Of a stretch of 53,459 nt of DNA, positions 22,308 to 30,972 are shown one piece after another (within the stretch, counting starts at the first letter, position 1; each line of letters opens with the position of its first letter). The notes under the pieces were generated by a model. It saw only the letters and a list, made by a program, of their open reading frames with translations. It made no database searches and was not told the origin of the DNA. The stretch is taken from contig JAJRTS010000057.1 in the NCBI GenBank assembly GCA_024278175.1, forward strand, positions 1-53,459. Reading direction: 5' to 3'. The position numbers and the translations under genes are program-made. Source of the DNA: Gemmatimonadales bacterium (GTDB lineage Bacteria > Gemmatimonadota > Glassbacteria > GWA2-58-10).

Positions 22308-25157
22308 TTACTCGTCGTTTTCCTCCACGGACATTTCCTCTTCTTCGTCAGGTTCCGGCAAGTTCTCCATCAGCCACAAACGCTGTTGGGGATCGGGCAT
22401 TGCGTACGGGACTTTTATCGGCAGGCGCCCCTCGGCAGTAAAACCGCATTGTTCCAACTGCTCCTGCTTTTCCGGAGTGTACCAGGTCACCATCACCCGC
22501 TCGTCCGCCACAACGAACGCCAGTACACCGCGGTAAATTCCGATCCTGCCGACATTCTCCGGATCCATAAACCCGCTGTCCACCGAACGCTCGCTAACTT
22601 CCTCCGGCACAGGCTTCAGACCGTGCTTCTCCATATTAGCCAGCGCTTTCTGGTTTTGCTTTGCCTGCAGTCTGCTCTCCTCCTCCTGGCGGCAGCGCTC
22701 TTTCTCCTGCTCGGGAATCATCGCGTGAAGCGTTTCGATATCTTCCTGGTCCGGTTTGCTGTATGGCAGGTCGGTGATCGCTTCCCGCAGCGTGTAACCG
22801 GCACCGACCAGCATGGCCACTTTTTCGTCCGTCTCGGGAGTAATGTAGTAATTGCGGGCCGTGTCGATAAAAAAGAGCAGTTCGCTCCGGCTGAAATAGC
22901 CACCCACGTGCTGGGCGTTAACCTGCTCGATCAGCACGCTGCGTTCGATCAACCGGCTGTCGAGTTCTTTCAAGCCCAGTTGCGCGGCGATATCCGCCGC
23001 CAGGTGATCTTCCCTGCTGCCGTGGGCCTGCTCTATTTCCTGACGGCTGCGCTCCAGCTCACCGGCGGGAAGGTTCTGCTCCAGCCACAAAAGGTCCTCG
23101 CTGGAATCAGAACTATGCGGGATCGCGAACCGGCTGGTGGCGTAAGTGTAATTCGCCTTTTTCAGCGCTTCCAGCTTGCCCGGCGTACTGGGAGTAACCC
23201 ACACGGCGGCATCGGGGCCGACAACGCCCAGCATGTCGACCTCTGCATAGTAGCGCCCGATCTGCCCCACGATTTCTTTATCGCTGCGGGCTGCGCGGCT
23301 GCGAATTTCCTCCGGCAACTCGTCATCGATACCCAACTTCTCCAGCAGCTTTTTCCTGCCCTCCACGGTTTTTTTTCGCTCCAGTTCCGCAAGCTCCTGG
23401 GTGCTACGCTCCAATTCACCCGCGGGAAGAGATGTCTCCAGCCACTTCCTGTCCTCCTGCGTACCCGAACCGTACGGCACACGCACCATCGTTTCCGGCA
23501 CCCTGTAACCGGCCTCGCGCAGAGCGGCCTCTTTCCACGGGACCGTGGGCGTGACATGGAACCGGCCATCCTCGCGCACATAGCAGGTCACGCCGTTACG
23601 TGAGCAGAAAGTACCGATTAGCTCGATATTTTCCTCCTCGGTTGCGGCCGAGCGCTTTACAAGTTCATCCGGGAGCTTTTTAAGCCCGGCCCCCTCCAAT
23701 ACCTTTTTGCGCTGTGCGTCGCCTTGCTTCCGGCGCTCTTCCTCGCGCTCCCGGCGGCTTTCCTCAATTTCCCGGCTGGAGAGATGACGCTGGATGAACT
23801 CCATATCCTGTGGAGTTCCATCTGAATGCGGCATGGTGAATCCCGTCCGGGCCGGGCTGTAGTTGACCCCCTGGAGCAGCTCCACTTTGCTGTTGGCCGC
23901 GGGCGTAATGTAAACCGATCCAGAGGGTTCCACATAGCCCAGGATGTCGTTGCGGATAAAATACTGGCCCACATAGGCCGGTTGTTTCTTGTCGGTAAGG
24001 ATCGAGCGGTCGGTAAGCTCGACCGGCAAGTCGCCCAGGCCCAGTTTGCGCTGAAGTTTCTCCGCCTGCTCGAACTGTCTCTGCTGTAATTCGTTACGCG
24101 TGCTCCTTTTGGCTTCGTCCCAGTGCTCCGGGGCGATATTCTCCTGCAGCCAGTTTACATCCTCTGCTGTTTTCAGCGAGTGGGGCACTCTTATCGTGCT
24201 GCCCATAAACTGATAGCCGTGTTCCTTGAGTATCTCCAGCTTTTCACGGGTGGCCGGAGTTACATATGTAACACCCTCGGCATCGGTGAAACTGAGAATA
24301 CCGTTATGCGAACCGCTCATCCCGGCATACTCTGCGTAATCCTCCTGGCAACGCGCGCTGGCACCCATCAACTCGGCGGGCAACTCCTTGAGGCCCAGCT
24401 CCTCTATTCTCTGCCTGGCCCGGCGGATGTTATCCTCCGCGCGCCTCTGCTCGATTTCCGCCTCGCAACGGGTCCATTCATCGGCCGGAATGTTTTCCGC
24501 CAGCCAGCGGGTGTTCGCCGGGTCGGCCAGCGAATACGGCACCTTGATCATCGAGCCGACCCACTGATAGCCGTGCTGTTCGAGCAGTTCCTGCTTCAAC
24601 TCGGAAAAGGGGGTAACCCAGGTGGTGGTGTTCCAGTCCGTAAAGGAAAGCACGCCGTGGTAGGCCGCGCACAGCCCCACATTCAGGAAGTATTTCTGGT
24701 CGACACTCACGCAGCGGGCAAGAAAATCCTTCGGCAGTTCCCCCAGCCCTTCAAGGTTCACCTCGATAATGGAAGAATAAACCTTGCCGTCCAGTTTGGG
24801 CATCCGGTTTTCTTCCAGCGAACGGCGGATTTCGCTGCGCGGAAGTTTTCTCTTCAGGTGGCGCTTGCTCTTGACCGAGCCGTCGGAGTAGGGGACCTCG
24901 ATCTGCGGACGCGGTTTGCTGAAGCCACAGCTTTCGAGGAGATCTAACTTGAGGCGCGTGCCGGGGGTAAGGTAGACGGAGCCGTCGTGGTCGACAAAGG
25001 CGATAATACCTCCCTTGAAGCCGTAGCTCAGCGCCTGCTCCTTGCGAGGTTCATCCAGGCGGATACTGCGGCAGATCAGCCCCGGCGGGGCCTTGCGCTC
25101 ACGTGCAGCGTCCTGGTTTTGCTCGGCTTTGTCTTTTTCGGCTTCCACCTGGGCCAT
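22308..25157 (-). CDS. 949-residue protein of eight divergent ~118-residue repeats, unknown function
   Basis: I do not recognise this protein. It consists of eight divergent repeats (roughly residues 25-113, 135-232, 250-350, 370-470, 487-585, 603-703, 722-820 and 843-940). Each repeat runs: a short LGLKELPxEL helix, an RS or similar pair, a YVGxYxxRNGILSFVD-like strand pair, xYVTPxTxxKLxLLxxxGY, a V/IPYS or IPHS turn, then DxxWLxxNLPxxELERSRQE. Acidic, Gln/Arg-rich linkers that look coiled-coil-forming join the repeats. There is no signal peptide or membrane segment, so it is probably cytoplasmic. The repeats are only modestly similar, which indicates old duplication. GGAGAG precedes the start. 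Its neighbours are a DUF218 protein and a SPOR lipoprotein. Confidence 0.85.
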   Translation of the reverse strand: MAQVEAEKDKAEQNQDAARERKAPPGLICRSIRLDEPRKEQALSYGFKGGIIAFVDHDGSVYLTPGTRLKLDLLESCGFSKPRPQIEVPYSDGSVKSKRHLKRKLPRSEIRRSLEENRMPKLDGKVYSSIIEVNLEGLGELPKDFLARCVSVDQKYFLNVGLCAAYHGVLSFTDWNTTTWVTPFSELKQELLEQHGYQWVGSMIKVPYSLADPANTRWLAENIPADEWTRCEAEIEQRRAEDNIRRARQRIEELGLKELPAELMGASARCQEDYAEYAGMSGSHNGILSFTDAEGVTYVTPATREKLEILKEHGYQFMGSTIRVPHSLKTAEDVNWLQENIAPEHWDEAKRSTRNELQQRQFEQAEKLQRKLGLGDLPVELTDRSILTDKKQPAYVGQYFIRNDILGYVEPSGSVYITPAANSKVELLQGVNYSPARTGFTMPHSDGTPQDMEFIQRHLSSREIEESRREREEERRKQGDAQRKKVLEGAGLKKLPDELVKRSAATEEENIELIGTFCSRNGVTCYVREDGRFHVTPTVPWKEAALREAGYRVPETMVRVPYGSGTQEDRKWLETSLPAGELERSTQELAELERKKTVEGRKKLLEKLGIDDELPEEIRSRAARSDKEIVGQIGRYYAEVDMLGVVGPDAAVWVTPSTPGKLEALKKANYTYATSRFAIPHSSDSSEDLLWLEQNLPAGELERSRQEIEQAHGSREDHLAADIAAQLGLKELDSRLIERSVLIEQVNAQHVGGYFSRSELLFFIDTARNYYITPETDEKVAMLVGAGYTLREAITDLPYSKPDQEDIETLHAMIPEQEKERCRQEEESRLQAKQNQKALANMEKHGLKPVPEEVSERSVDSGFMDPENVGRIGIYRGVLAFVVADERVMVTWYTPEKQEQLEQCGFTAEGRLPIKVPYAMPDPQQRLWLMENLPEPDEEEEMSVEENDE

Positions 25158-25221
25158 TGCCGTGAACTCTCCGCTGGTCCTTGCAGCCTGTTTTATAAAT
25201 TGGCGACTACATATATGTTAA

Positions 25222-25249
25222 TATATAGTGGCCACTAAAAATATGTAAA
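25222..25249 (-). promoter_or_regulatory. Possible promoter of the repeat-protein gene
   Basis: On the minus strand, TTTACA (25244-25249) and TATATA (25222-25227) are separated by 16 bp within an AT-rich patch. It overlaps the last codons of the DUF218 gene and lies about 65 bp before the repeat-protein start. Confidence 0.4.
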
Positions 25250-25858
25250 CCGGTAGAATACTAATTTCAGATATTCGTTACAAACCTTGATCAACTCCCG
25301 CTCCCGGGTCCACCATCGCTCAAGCTCGATTTTTTCCCGCTCAAGGGGCACACAGCAATATGTCAGGCTGATCTCCGAGCCCTCGAACACCCGCTCGAAA
25401 CACATTTTCACCCTGCGCATGTGAAACGGAGAACTGACAACGATCAGCGAGGAGAGTTTCAGGCGACGGGCCGTTTGCAGCGTGGCGTGCGCATCGCTCC
25501 AGGTGGAGGCTACATCTGTGTTGATAGTGACCCTGTCGCGCGGGATCCCGCGGGATTCGAGGTCTTCCAGCACACTTGTCACCGGGTCGATGGGCCGGCC
25601 GAAATAGTAGGTCGTGTCGCTCACATTGAATATCAGCCGGCCGGCGTAACCCTGGCTGAAAAGCTCGATCGCATGGCTGCGGCGACGACTCTGGCCGGCC
25701 ACCGCCACTATCGCATCGCTGGCCACCGGCTGCTGGTCTATCACCAGCCAGTTGCCCATGGCTGCAAGCCACCAGCCGTGGCTCAGCCACAGCATGGCCA
25801 TCAGTGCCCCGGCAAGGCCCAGCAAAACAAAACCACAACCAACGAGCCGCCGGATCAT
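25235..25858 (-). CDS. DUF218 (YdcF/SanA/ElyC-like) membrane-anchored protein
   Basis: This 207-residue protein has one N-terminal membrane helix (about 8-30, LVGCGFVLLGLAGALMAMLW) and a periplasmic DUF218 domain. The domain starts SDAIVAVAGQSRRRSHAIELF and includes STWSDAHATL and the LIVVSSPFHMRRVKMCFERVF signature. DUF218 proteins in other bacteria affect envelope polysaccharide or lipid-carrier metabolism; the exact reaction is not settled. The downstream repeat-protein gene starts 77 bp later and may have its own promoter. Confidence 0.88.
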   Translation of the reverse strand: MIRRLVGCGFVLLGLAGALMAMLWLSHGWWLAAMGNWLVIDQQPVASDAIVAVAGQSRRRSHAIELFSQGYAGRLIFNVSDTTYYFGRPIDPVTSVLEDLESRGIPRDRVTINTDVASTWSDAHATLQTARRLKLSSLIVVSSPFHMRRVKMCFERVFEGSEISLTYCCVPLEREKIELERWWTRERELIKVCNEYLKLVFYRFTYF

Positions 25859-25951
25859 CTGTCAGTTCTCCCGAAGAAAAAAATAAACGGCTTGGCTTCG
25901 GTGGCGGGCAATCCGTTCTCGGTGTCAATCCGAAAAAAAGTGTGCCGGAAC

Positions 25952-26014
25952 ATTCGAAAGTATGGGAAAACGGTTGTCAGGGGACGCCCGGAGTTTTATT
26001 TCAACGCCCCTCTA
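25952..26014 (-). repeat. Dispersed intergenic repeat, internally deleted copy C
   Basis: Read on the minus strand, TAGAGGGGCGTTGAAATAAA (26014-25995) is followed after a short spacer by CTGACAACC and CCCATACTTTCGAAT. The same blocks lie 150 bp apart in the full copy at 38176-38378, so the centre is missing here. Its first three bases are the stop codon of the TPR gene. Confidence 0.6.
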
Positions 26015-26884
26015 GTTCCGCAGCTTCTCCAACATTCTCCTTACCATCGGAGCCATTTTGTGGTCGGGAGCCTTTTCCAGGAACCGCCCCAGGCTCCGGA
26101 TCGCCTCGTCCTTCCGGCCGCTCATCTCGCAAACCAGTGCGATATAATAGTGGAAAAGCGGCTCATCGGGATCAAGGGCCGCCGCGCGACGGAAAACCTT
26201 TTCCGCGGACTCGAAACGCTCAAGCTGGCTGAGCGCCTGCCCCAGCCCCAGCAGCACCTGCACGTCGAAAGAATCAACCGCGACAGCCTGCTCCAGCACG
26301 GCCCTGGCCTGGAACGGCATCCCCTTGTCCATGTATATTTTCCCGATCATGCGCATGGCGTCAATCATATCCGGCTTGATCTCGAGCACTTTGTTGAGCG
26401 CCACGAGCGCCTCGTCCTGACGGCCCTCGAGCATATACGAGCCGCCGATACCGAACTGAGCGTAATAGAACGTGGAGTCCAGGGCCAGGGCCCTACGGTA
26501 TGCCGCCCGTTTCTCGTCCAGATCGTTGAGAGTCCGTCCGTAGAGAAAATTGAACACCGGCGAATCCGGTTTTTTTTTCAGCATGTTGCTGTACATCCCG
26601 GTCACTTCCTCGCCACGCCCCACGCTGCGGAAGGTGTCCATGTAACGCAGGTGAGCCTCCAGGAACTGGTCGTCCGCGACGATGGCGGCCTTCAGTTTTT
26701 CCAGCGCCTCGTTGAACCGTTCTTTTTCAGCCAGTTCAAGGCCTTGCTCGTAAAGACTTATCGCGCGGGAATTTTTACTGTGTAGTTCCCTGCCTGCCGC
26801 TAGCGAGAATGTGCACGAAGCCAGCGTCAGAACCAGTGCGCCCTGGAGTGCGCGGATCGCCGCGCCGCATAAGAGCCGAATCAT
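26012..26884 (-). CDS. Tetratricopeptide-repeat protein, exported
   Basis: This protein of about 290 residues has an N-terminal hydrophobic export signal (GALVLTLASCTFSLAAG) and then six to seven tandem TPR-like helical pairs. Clear units include ISLYEQGLELAEKERFNEALEKLKAAI, AQFGIGGSYMLEGRQDEALVALNKVLEI, KIYMDKGMPFQARAVLEQAVAV and VLLGLGQALSQLERFESAEKVFRRAAAL. TPRs mediate protein-protein contacts. I chose the ATG at 26884, nine bases after GAGG; starts at 26899 or as far as 27025 are possible. The stop codon lies inside a dispersed repeat. A DUF4091 protein gene lies upstream on the same strand. Confidence 0.8.
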   Translation of the reverse strand: MIRLLCGAAIRALQGALVLTLASCTFSLAAGRELHSKNSRAISLYEQGLELAEKERFNEALEKLKAAIVADDQFLEAHLRYMDTFRSVGRGEEVTGMYSNMLKKKPDSPVFNFLYGRTLNDLDEKRAAYRRALALDSTFYYAQFGIGGSYMLEGRQDEALVALNKVLEIKPDMIDAMRMIGKIYMDKGMPFQARAVLEQAVAVDSFDVQVLLGLGQALSQLERFESAEKVFRRAAALDPDEPLFHYYIALVCEMSGRKDEAIRSLGRFLEKAPDHKMAPMVRRMLEKLRN

Positions 26885-27035
26885 CGCCGTTAACCTCATT
26901 TTCAGATAACCGTTTCGATCTGCCGCGATTAGCGTCATTATTCTAACCATTCCGCTGCCTGCTGGCAATAGAAGCGCTCCCGCCAACCGCTGTTTACCGA
27001 CCTCATAAAAGCGTATTGAAAACAAACCGCGGCGG

Positions 27036-28760
27036 CTAGCCCGCCAGTTCGCGGATCACCGCGTTGATCACCGCGCGGGCCTCCTCCACGTCAGGCATCA
27101 GGCCGCAACTGTCGAACCTGGCGGCCTGCTCGACCGCCTTGTCCATTTTCTCGATCAGGTCGTCGCGCCCGGCCTCTTTGGCCAGCTTCATCGCCATGCC
27201 AAGCACCTCGTAGTCCTGGATTCCCTGGCGCATCAGTTCCCAGCGGATCGAGTCCAGCGGGCCATCCGGTCCGGGATAGACGAAAAACATATCTCCGCTG
27301 GGCCACTTGTAACGGGGTTGGTTCCAGATATCCTCGGGGTAGAAATTGACCGCCCAGCGCGTGTAGCCGTCGAAGCCGAACTTCCAGGTAACCCAGCCGA
27401 TAAAGCGGGTCTCGCGCAAGTGGCTGAAGATGAACGTGTTGGGGTAGTGGGGCCAGCAGGCCGTGTACCAACTCACGTAGCGCTCGTCGGCGGCCATCTC
27501 TTTTACCAACGGCTCGATCTTTTTCCAGCGGTCCCGGTTGGTCAGATCGTCGATCGGGAAGACTATCTCATCGCCGGTCTTGCGCTCATCACCCGGGTAC
27601 CCGCCCGAGGAAACGACCTTGAAATCAGCGGCATTTTCGACCACGAAATTGTAGATGATTTTCATCACCTTCGCGGGCTTCTCGTCGAAACCCAACATGG
27701 CGATATCAAACCAGCCTTTTTCTTCCAGATGTTTCTGGAGCACGGGCAGGAAAGCAGTCCAGATTTCCTCCCACAGCGGCTCGCCCACTTCCAGCTTGAT
27801 GTTACGCATTTCGCCGTCAGTTGTGTCGCGGTAGATAATACTGGCGTCCAGCGTGCCGCCCGGCCCCTTGACCAGCGCGTACATGTCGATCTTGTCCCTG
27901 ATCCCGGCCTCGATCATCAGGCCCACATAGCGGTCGAAAATAGTGAAATCCCACTGGAACCTGTCCGCCGCGCCGGCCTTGAACTCACCGGGATAGTTCC
28001 ATTTAACCATCGACGGGTACTCCACCCCCGCCTGACTGCGCCACGGCTGCTCGATTATGCTGGTCATAATCGATTTCATCCCGTGGGCGGCGAAATTGGC
28101 CGCGTACTTCTCCAGCAGGCTCCAGTGCTGCTCGCTCCAAAGCTGAACTCCGTGGGTACGGCCCACACCGGCCGGGTCCTGCCAGATATTGAGATAGAAC
28201 TTCCAGTCGGGAGGAGGGGGCAGCACCGCGGGCAGCACTTCCAGGACGACCTCGAACTCCACGCTGCCGCCCGGGGCGGCGCTGGCCGTGAAAGAACCCT
28301 CGTATTTGCCGGGAACGGCGTCGGAGGGTACGGCAACAGTGATCCAGAGCGGCTGGGCCAGGTTTGCCGGGACTTTAACCGAGAGGACCTCCAGCAGGGG
28401 ATCGGCTGTCATGGTCATGGTCTCGTCCACCGGCACGTACCCGCAGTAGCGCACGCGGACCGCTCCGGCGGGGATAACAGCGCCGCCGGGGCCGGTCAGG
28501 GGACCCATCGCGCCGCTGAGCTTTCTGATATCCGCGCTGGAGCGGATAACGGCCTGGGCGGAAAGCACCTCGCCCGCCAGTCCGGTCATTGCCAGGGTTC
28601 TGTTGTCCGGCTCACGGGTAAAAGCGCCGCGATAGGTTTTGACTTCTATCGGCGCGGCCCAACCGATGAGGGTCGCCTCGCCGGCCTTCCCACCGCCCGG
28701 TGAGGCGCAGGATGAGAGGGTGATGACGAGAACGGAGATCAGGGCCAGGGTTCGCAGCAT
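27036..28760 (-). CDS. DUF4091 (GH123-like) lipoprotein
   Basis: This 574-residue lipoprotein starts MLRTLALISVLVITLSSC, with a lipobox ending at Cys 18. The N-terminal half is a beta-sandwich-like region (AQAVIRSSADIRKLSG, later GKYEGSF). A catalytic-barrel-like part runs from about residue 185 (DWKFYLNIWQDP). The C-terminal DUF4091 signature is GDMFFVYPGPDGPLDSIRWELMRQGIQDYEVL. GH123 enzymes cleave beta-GalNAc linkages, and candidate acids lie in MLGFDEKPAKV, but activity on any glycan is inferred from family only. GGAGA precedes the start. A second DUF4091 gene lies at 32899. Confidence 0.88.
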   Translation of the reverse strand: MLRTLALISVLVITLSSCASPGGGKAGEATLIGWAAPIEVKTYRGAFTREPDNRTLAMTGLAGEVLSAQAVIRSSADIRKLSGAMGPLTGPGGAVIPAGAVRVRYCGYVPVDETMTMTADPLLEVLSVKVPANLAQPLWITVAVPSDAVPGKYEGSFTASAAPGGSVEFEVVLEVLPAVLPPPPDWKFYLNIWQDPAGVGRTHGVQLWSEQHWSLLEKYAANFAAHGMKSIMTSIIEQPWRSQAGVEYPSMVKWNYPGEFKAGAADRFQWDFTIFDRYVGLMIEAGIRDKIDMYALVKGPGGTLDASIIYRDTTDGEMRNIKLEVGEPLWEEIWTAFLPVLQKHLEEKGWFDIAMLGFDEKPAKVMKIIYNFVVENAADFKVVSSGGYPGDERKTGDEIVFPIDDLTNRDRWKKIEPLVKEMAADERYVSWYTACWPHYPNTFIFSHLRETRFIGWVTWKFGFDGYTRWAVNFYPEDIWNQPRYKWPSGDMFFVYPGPDGPLDSIRWELMRQGIQDYEVLGMAMKLAKEAGRDDLIEKMDKAVEQAARFDSCGLMPDVEEARAVINAVIRELAG

Positions 28761-28925
28761 GACATTCTCCAATCGGACTTAAGTTATCTAGCCATAGGGT
28801 TGTGCTTTTCTCAAAAAAGAGCAGGCTGAAATGACTTCCGGCCACCGCTTAATATGTGCATACCACCGCTGTTTGGCAAGCCGCCACATCTGGCAATGGC
28901 AGGGCCTTGCCGATCCCGAAAAATG

Positions 28926-28954
28926 TTGACAGTCCGATTGGCGCGGGCCATAAT
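28926..28954 (+). promoter_or_regulatory. Sigma70-type promoter of sixA
   Basis: TTGACA (28926-28931) and CATAAT (28949-28954) are separated by exactly 17 bp, about 55 bp before the sixA start at 29010. Confidence 0.8.
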
Positions 28955-29009
28955 TGGTAGAGGAGAGAAGTTAATACCACCGGACGCCAGCCAATCAAGG
29001 AGGTTAGCG

Positions 29010-29468
29010 ATGAAAGCGTATCTAGTCCGTCACGGCCAGGCTGTCGCACCTCAGGTGGATTCCTCCCAGCCCTTAAGCGACCAGGGCCGCGGTGAAATCG
29101 AACACGTGGCCCGCACGCTGAAAAACATGAACGTCAAGTTGTCGGCGATCTATCATAGCGGCAAGCTCAGAGCTGAGGAAAGCGCAATGATCCTGGCCGG
29201 CGCCCTGGAAACCGGCAAGGCGAAAAAAACCACCGGACTGGCGCCCAACGACGAGCCGGCCGAAGCGCTGGAGCTGATCGAGGCCGGCGACGGGGACATT
29301 ATGCTGGTGGCCCATCTGCCACTGCTGGATCGTCTGTTGCGCGTGCTGGTCAAACCCGGCCCGGACGATGAGCTGCCGGAGTTCGACACGGGTACGATTG
29401 TGGCTCTGGAACCCGCCGAAAACGGCTGGCGGGTTTTCCGCGTCCTGGGCCCGCACATGATCTGGTGA
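29010..29468 (+). CDS. sixA: Phosphohistidine phosphatase SixA family
   Basis: This 152-residue histidine phosphatase starts MKAYLVRHGQA, where RHG carries the catalytic phospho-accepting histidine. Other family landmarks are LSDQGRGEI, IYHSGKLRAEESA and the second histidine in DIMLVAHLPLLDRLL. SixA removes phosphate from phosphohistidine in phosphorelay or PTS proteins. AAGGAGG lies just before the ATG at 29010, which settles the start against the longer frame to 28854. It has its own promoter and a strong terminator, so it stands alone. Confidence 0.92.
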   Translation: MKAYLVRHGQAVAPQVDSSQPLSDQGRGEIEHVARTLKNMNVKLSAIYHSGKLRAEESAMILAGALETGKAKKTTGLAPNDEPAEALELIEAGDGDIMLVAHLPLLDRLLRVLVKPGPDDELPEFDTGTIVALEPAENGWRVFRVLGPHMIW

Positions 29469-29493
29469 GCGAGTTGACCCCAAAATAACAGCA

Positions 29494-29529
29494 ACAAACG
29501 AAACCCGCCTTGCGGCGGGTTTCGTTTGT
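29494..29529. terminator. Intrinsic terminator after sixA
   Basis: ACAAACGAAACCCGCC and its exact complement form a 16-bp stem with loop TTGC. The A-rich and T-rich base of the stem lets it work in both directions. Confidence 0.88.
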
Positions 29530-29639
29530 CTCAAAGCGGGCGTAGCTCTTCCACAATGACAGTTTTTGCCTTATATTGCTCACCCCTTCTCAACAATAAA
29601 ACACTAACTCATAAATCACATTGATTCAGGAGACGAAGT

Positions 29640-30932
29640 GTGAAACTGATTCAGCAAGCGGACCCCCGGCAGGTGCAGACAATCGAGCTTGGCGACGACA
29701 GCTACACGGACAGGCTCTACGGCTGTTTCCGGTTCGACAATCCCCGCGCCGACGGGTTCCAGGCAGAGCGTGAGCTGGAATTGGTCATGCGCAGCGGAGT
29801 GCGGCACAAGATCACTGTGCCACAAGAGCTGAAAATAGCGCTCGATGCGGGCAAGGCGGTCAACAACGAGAGCTTCTACATGGAAACGATCGGCGAGAAC
29901 CTGGATTCGATGCTGCTGCTGACCTTGCGCGCCGGCTGGAACCAGGTCGAAGAGGACCTGAAGCGAATCGTGGACCTGGACCCGCAGGGTAATTTCGTGG
30001 CCGGCTTCCGGGGCGAGGGCTACGACATCCCGGTCTCCACGGCCAGCGTGGCCCCCGTGGGCGAGCGCAACACATGGATCGGGATGATCCTAGTCCACCC
30101 GGAACTGCGGCGTCAGGGAATCGCCAACGCGATGATGCAGCACTGCGTACAGTACGCTATCGAGCAGGGCAAGGTGATCAACGGGCTGGACGCCACGCCG
30201 ATGGGCAACACGGTCTACGGCGCGGTGGGCTACGTGGACAGCTTCCGCATCTGGCGCTCGTGGTTCGACCCGTCGCAGTTCAACAGCGGCTCTTTCGACC
30301 CGGCCAGGATCGGCAGAATAACGACCGGCGACCTTGACGAGCTGATCCGCTACGACAGCGCCCGCTGGCTGGAGCGCGGCAACATCATCCGCGCCCTGTT
30401 CGCCGACAGCGCCGAGGAAGCCTACCTCGCGCGCAACGGCAACGGCGAGATCGAGGGCTACGTGCTGGCCCGCCCCGGTCGCCTGCGCTACTTTATCGGA
30501 CCCTTCGTGGCCGACGACGAAACAGTGGCCCGCAGCCTGCTGACCTGTGTGTGCCAGAGCCTGGCCGCCCGCGAGGTGAAAGAAGCGTTTATCGACACGC
30601 CGGAGGGCAAGTTCGCCGATCCGGGAACCCACGACAAGAGCATGTTCGACCAGACCGATAAACCCTCCGGCCACAAGCTGATCGACAATCTGGCCCCTGT
30701 GCGCGATTTTACCCGCATGTACCAGGCCGTGGACGAACGCAGGGCGGAGGCGCTGGTCAACGAGTTTATCGCCAAGGAAAAGCTGGATCCGGCCAACAGC
30801 CGCGTTGAGCGGTTCAGCAACGCCATGTACGGCTCGGTGGCCAACTACACCGAGACAATGGGGTTCATGGAGTACGAGGAGCGCTCATTGCAGCAATACC
30901 ACTGGAGCATCACCGGGCCGGAGAAGGGATAG
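29640..30932 (+). CDS. GNAT-family N-acetyltransferase
   Basis: This 430-residue protein starts with GTG at 29640, about eight bases after CAGGAGA. The GNAT acetyl-CoA-binding motif is VHPELRRQGIANAMMQHCV near residue 155. The following GLDATPMGNTVYGAVGYVDSFRIWR matches the YitH-like group. A second GNAT-like domain seems to follow (about 210-330), including EIEGYVLARPGRLRYFIGPFVADDE. The acceptor substrate is unknown. The exported GH-like gene starts 40 bp downstream on the same strand. Confidence 0.88.
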   Translation: MKLIQQADPRQVQTIELGDDSYTDRLYGCFRFDNPRADGFQAERELELVMRSGVRHKITVPQELKIALDAGKAVNNESFYMETIGENLDSMLLLTLRAGWNQVEEDLKRIVDLDPQGNFVAGFRGEGYDIPVSTASVAPVGERNTWIGMILVHPELRRQGIANAMMQHCVQYAIEQGKVINGLDATPMGNTVYGAVGYVDSFRIWRSWFDPSQFNSGSFDPARIGRITTGDLDELIRYDSARWLERGNIIRALFADSAEEAYLARNGNGEIEGYVLARPGRLRYFIGPFVADDETVARSLLTCVCQSLAAREVKEAFIDTPEGKFADPGTHDKSMFDQTDKPSGHKLIDNLAPVRDFTRMYQAVDERRAEALVNEFIAKEKLDPANSRVERFSNAMYGSVANYTETMGFMEYEERSLQQYHWSITGPEKG

Positions 30933-30972
30933 GTATTTTACCGCGGGTACATCAGAAAAGGAGTCTGCGTCC

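Noticed and set aside
22386-23603. A 405-codon plus-strand frame opposite the repeat protein
   Set aside because: It mirrors codon bias of the minus-strand gene and has no recognisable motif or ribosome binding site.
27318-28703. A 461-codon plus-strand frame opposite the DUF4091 gene
   Set aside because: Antisense shadow of a gene with lipobox, DUF4091 signature and good start.
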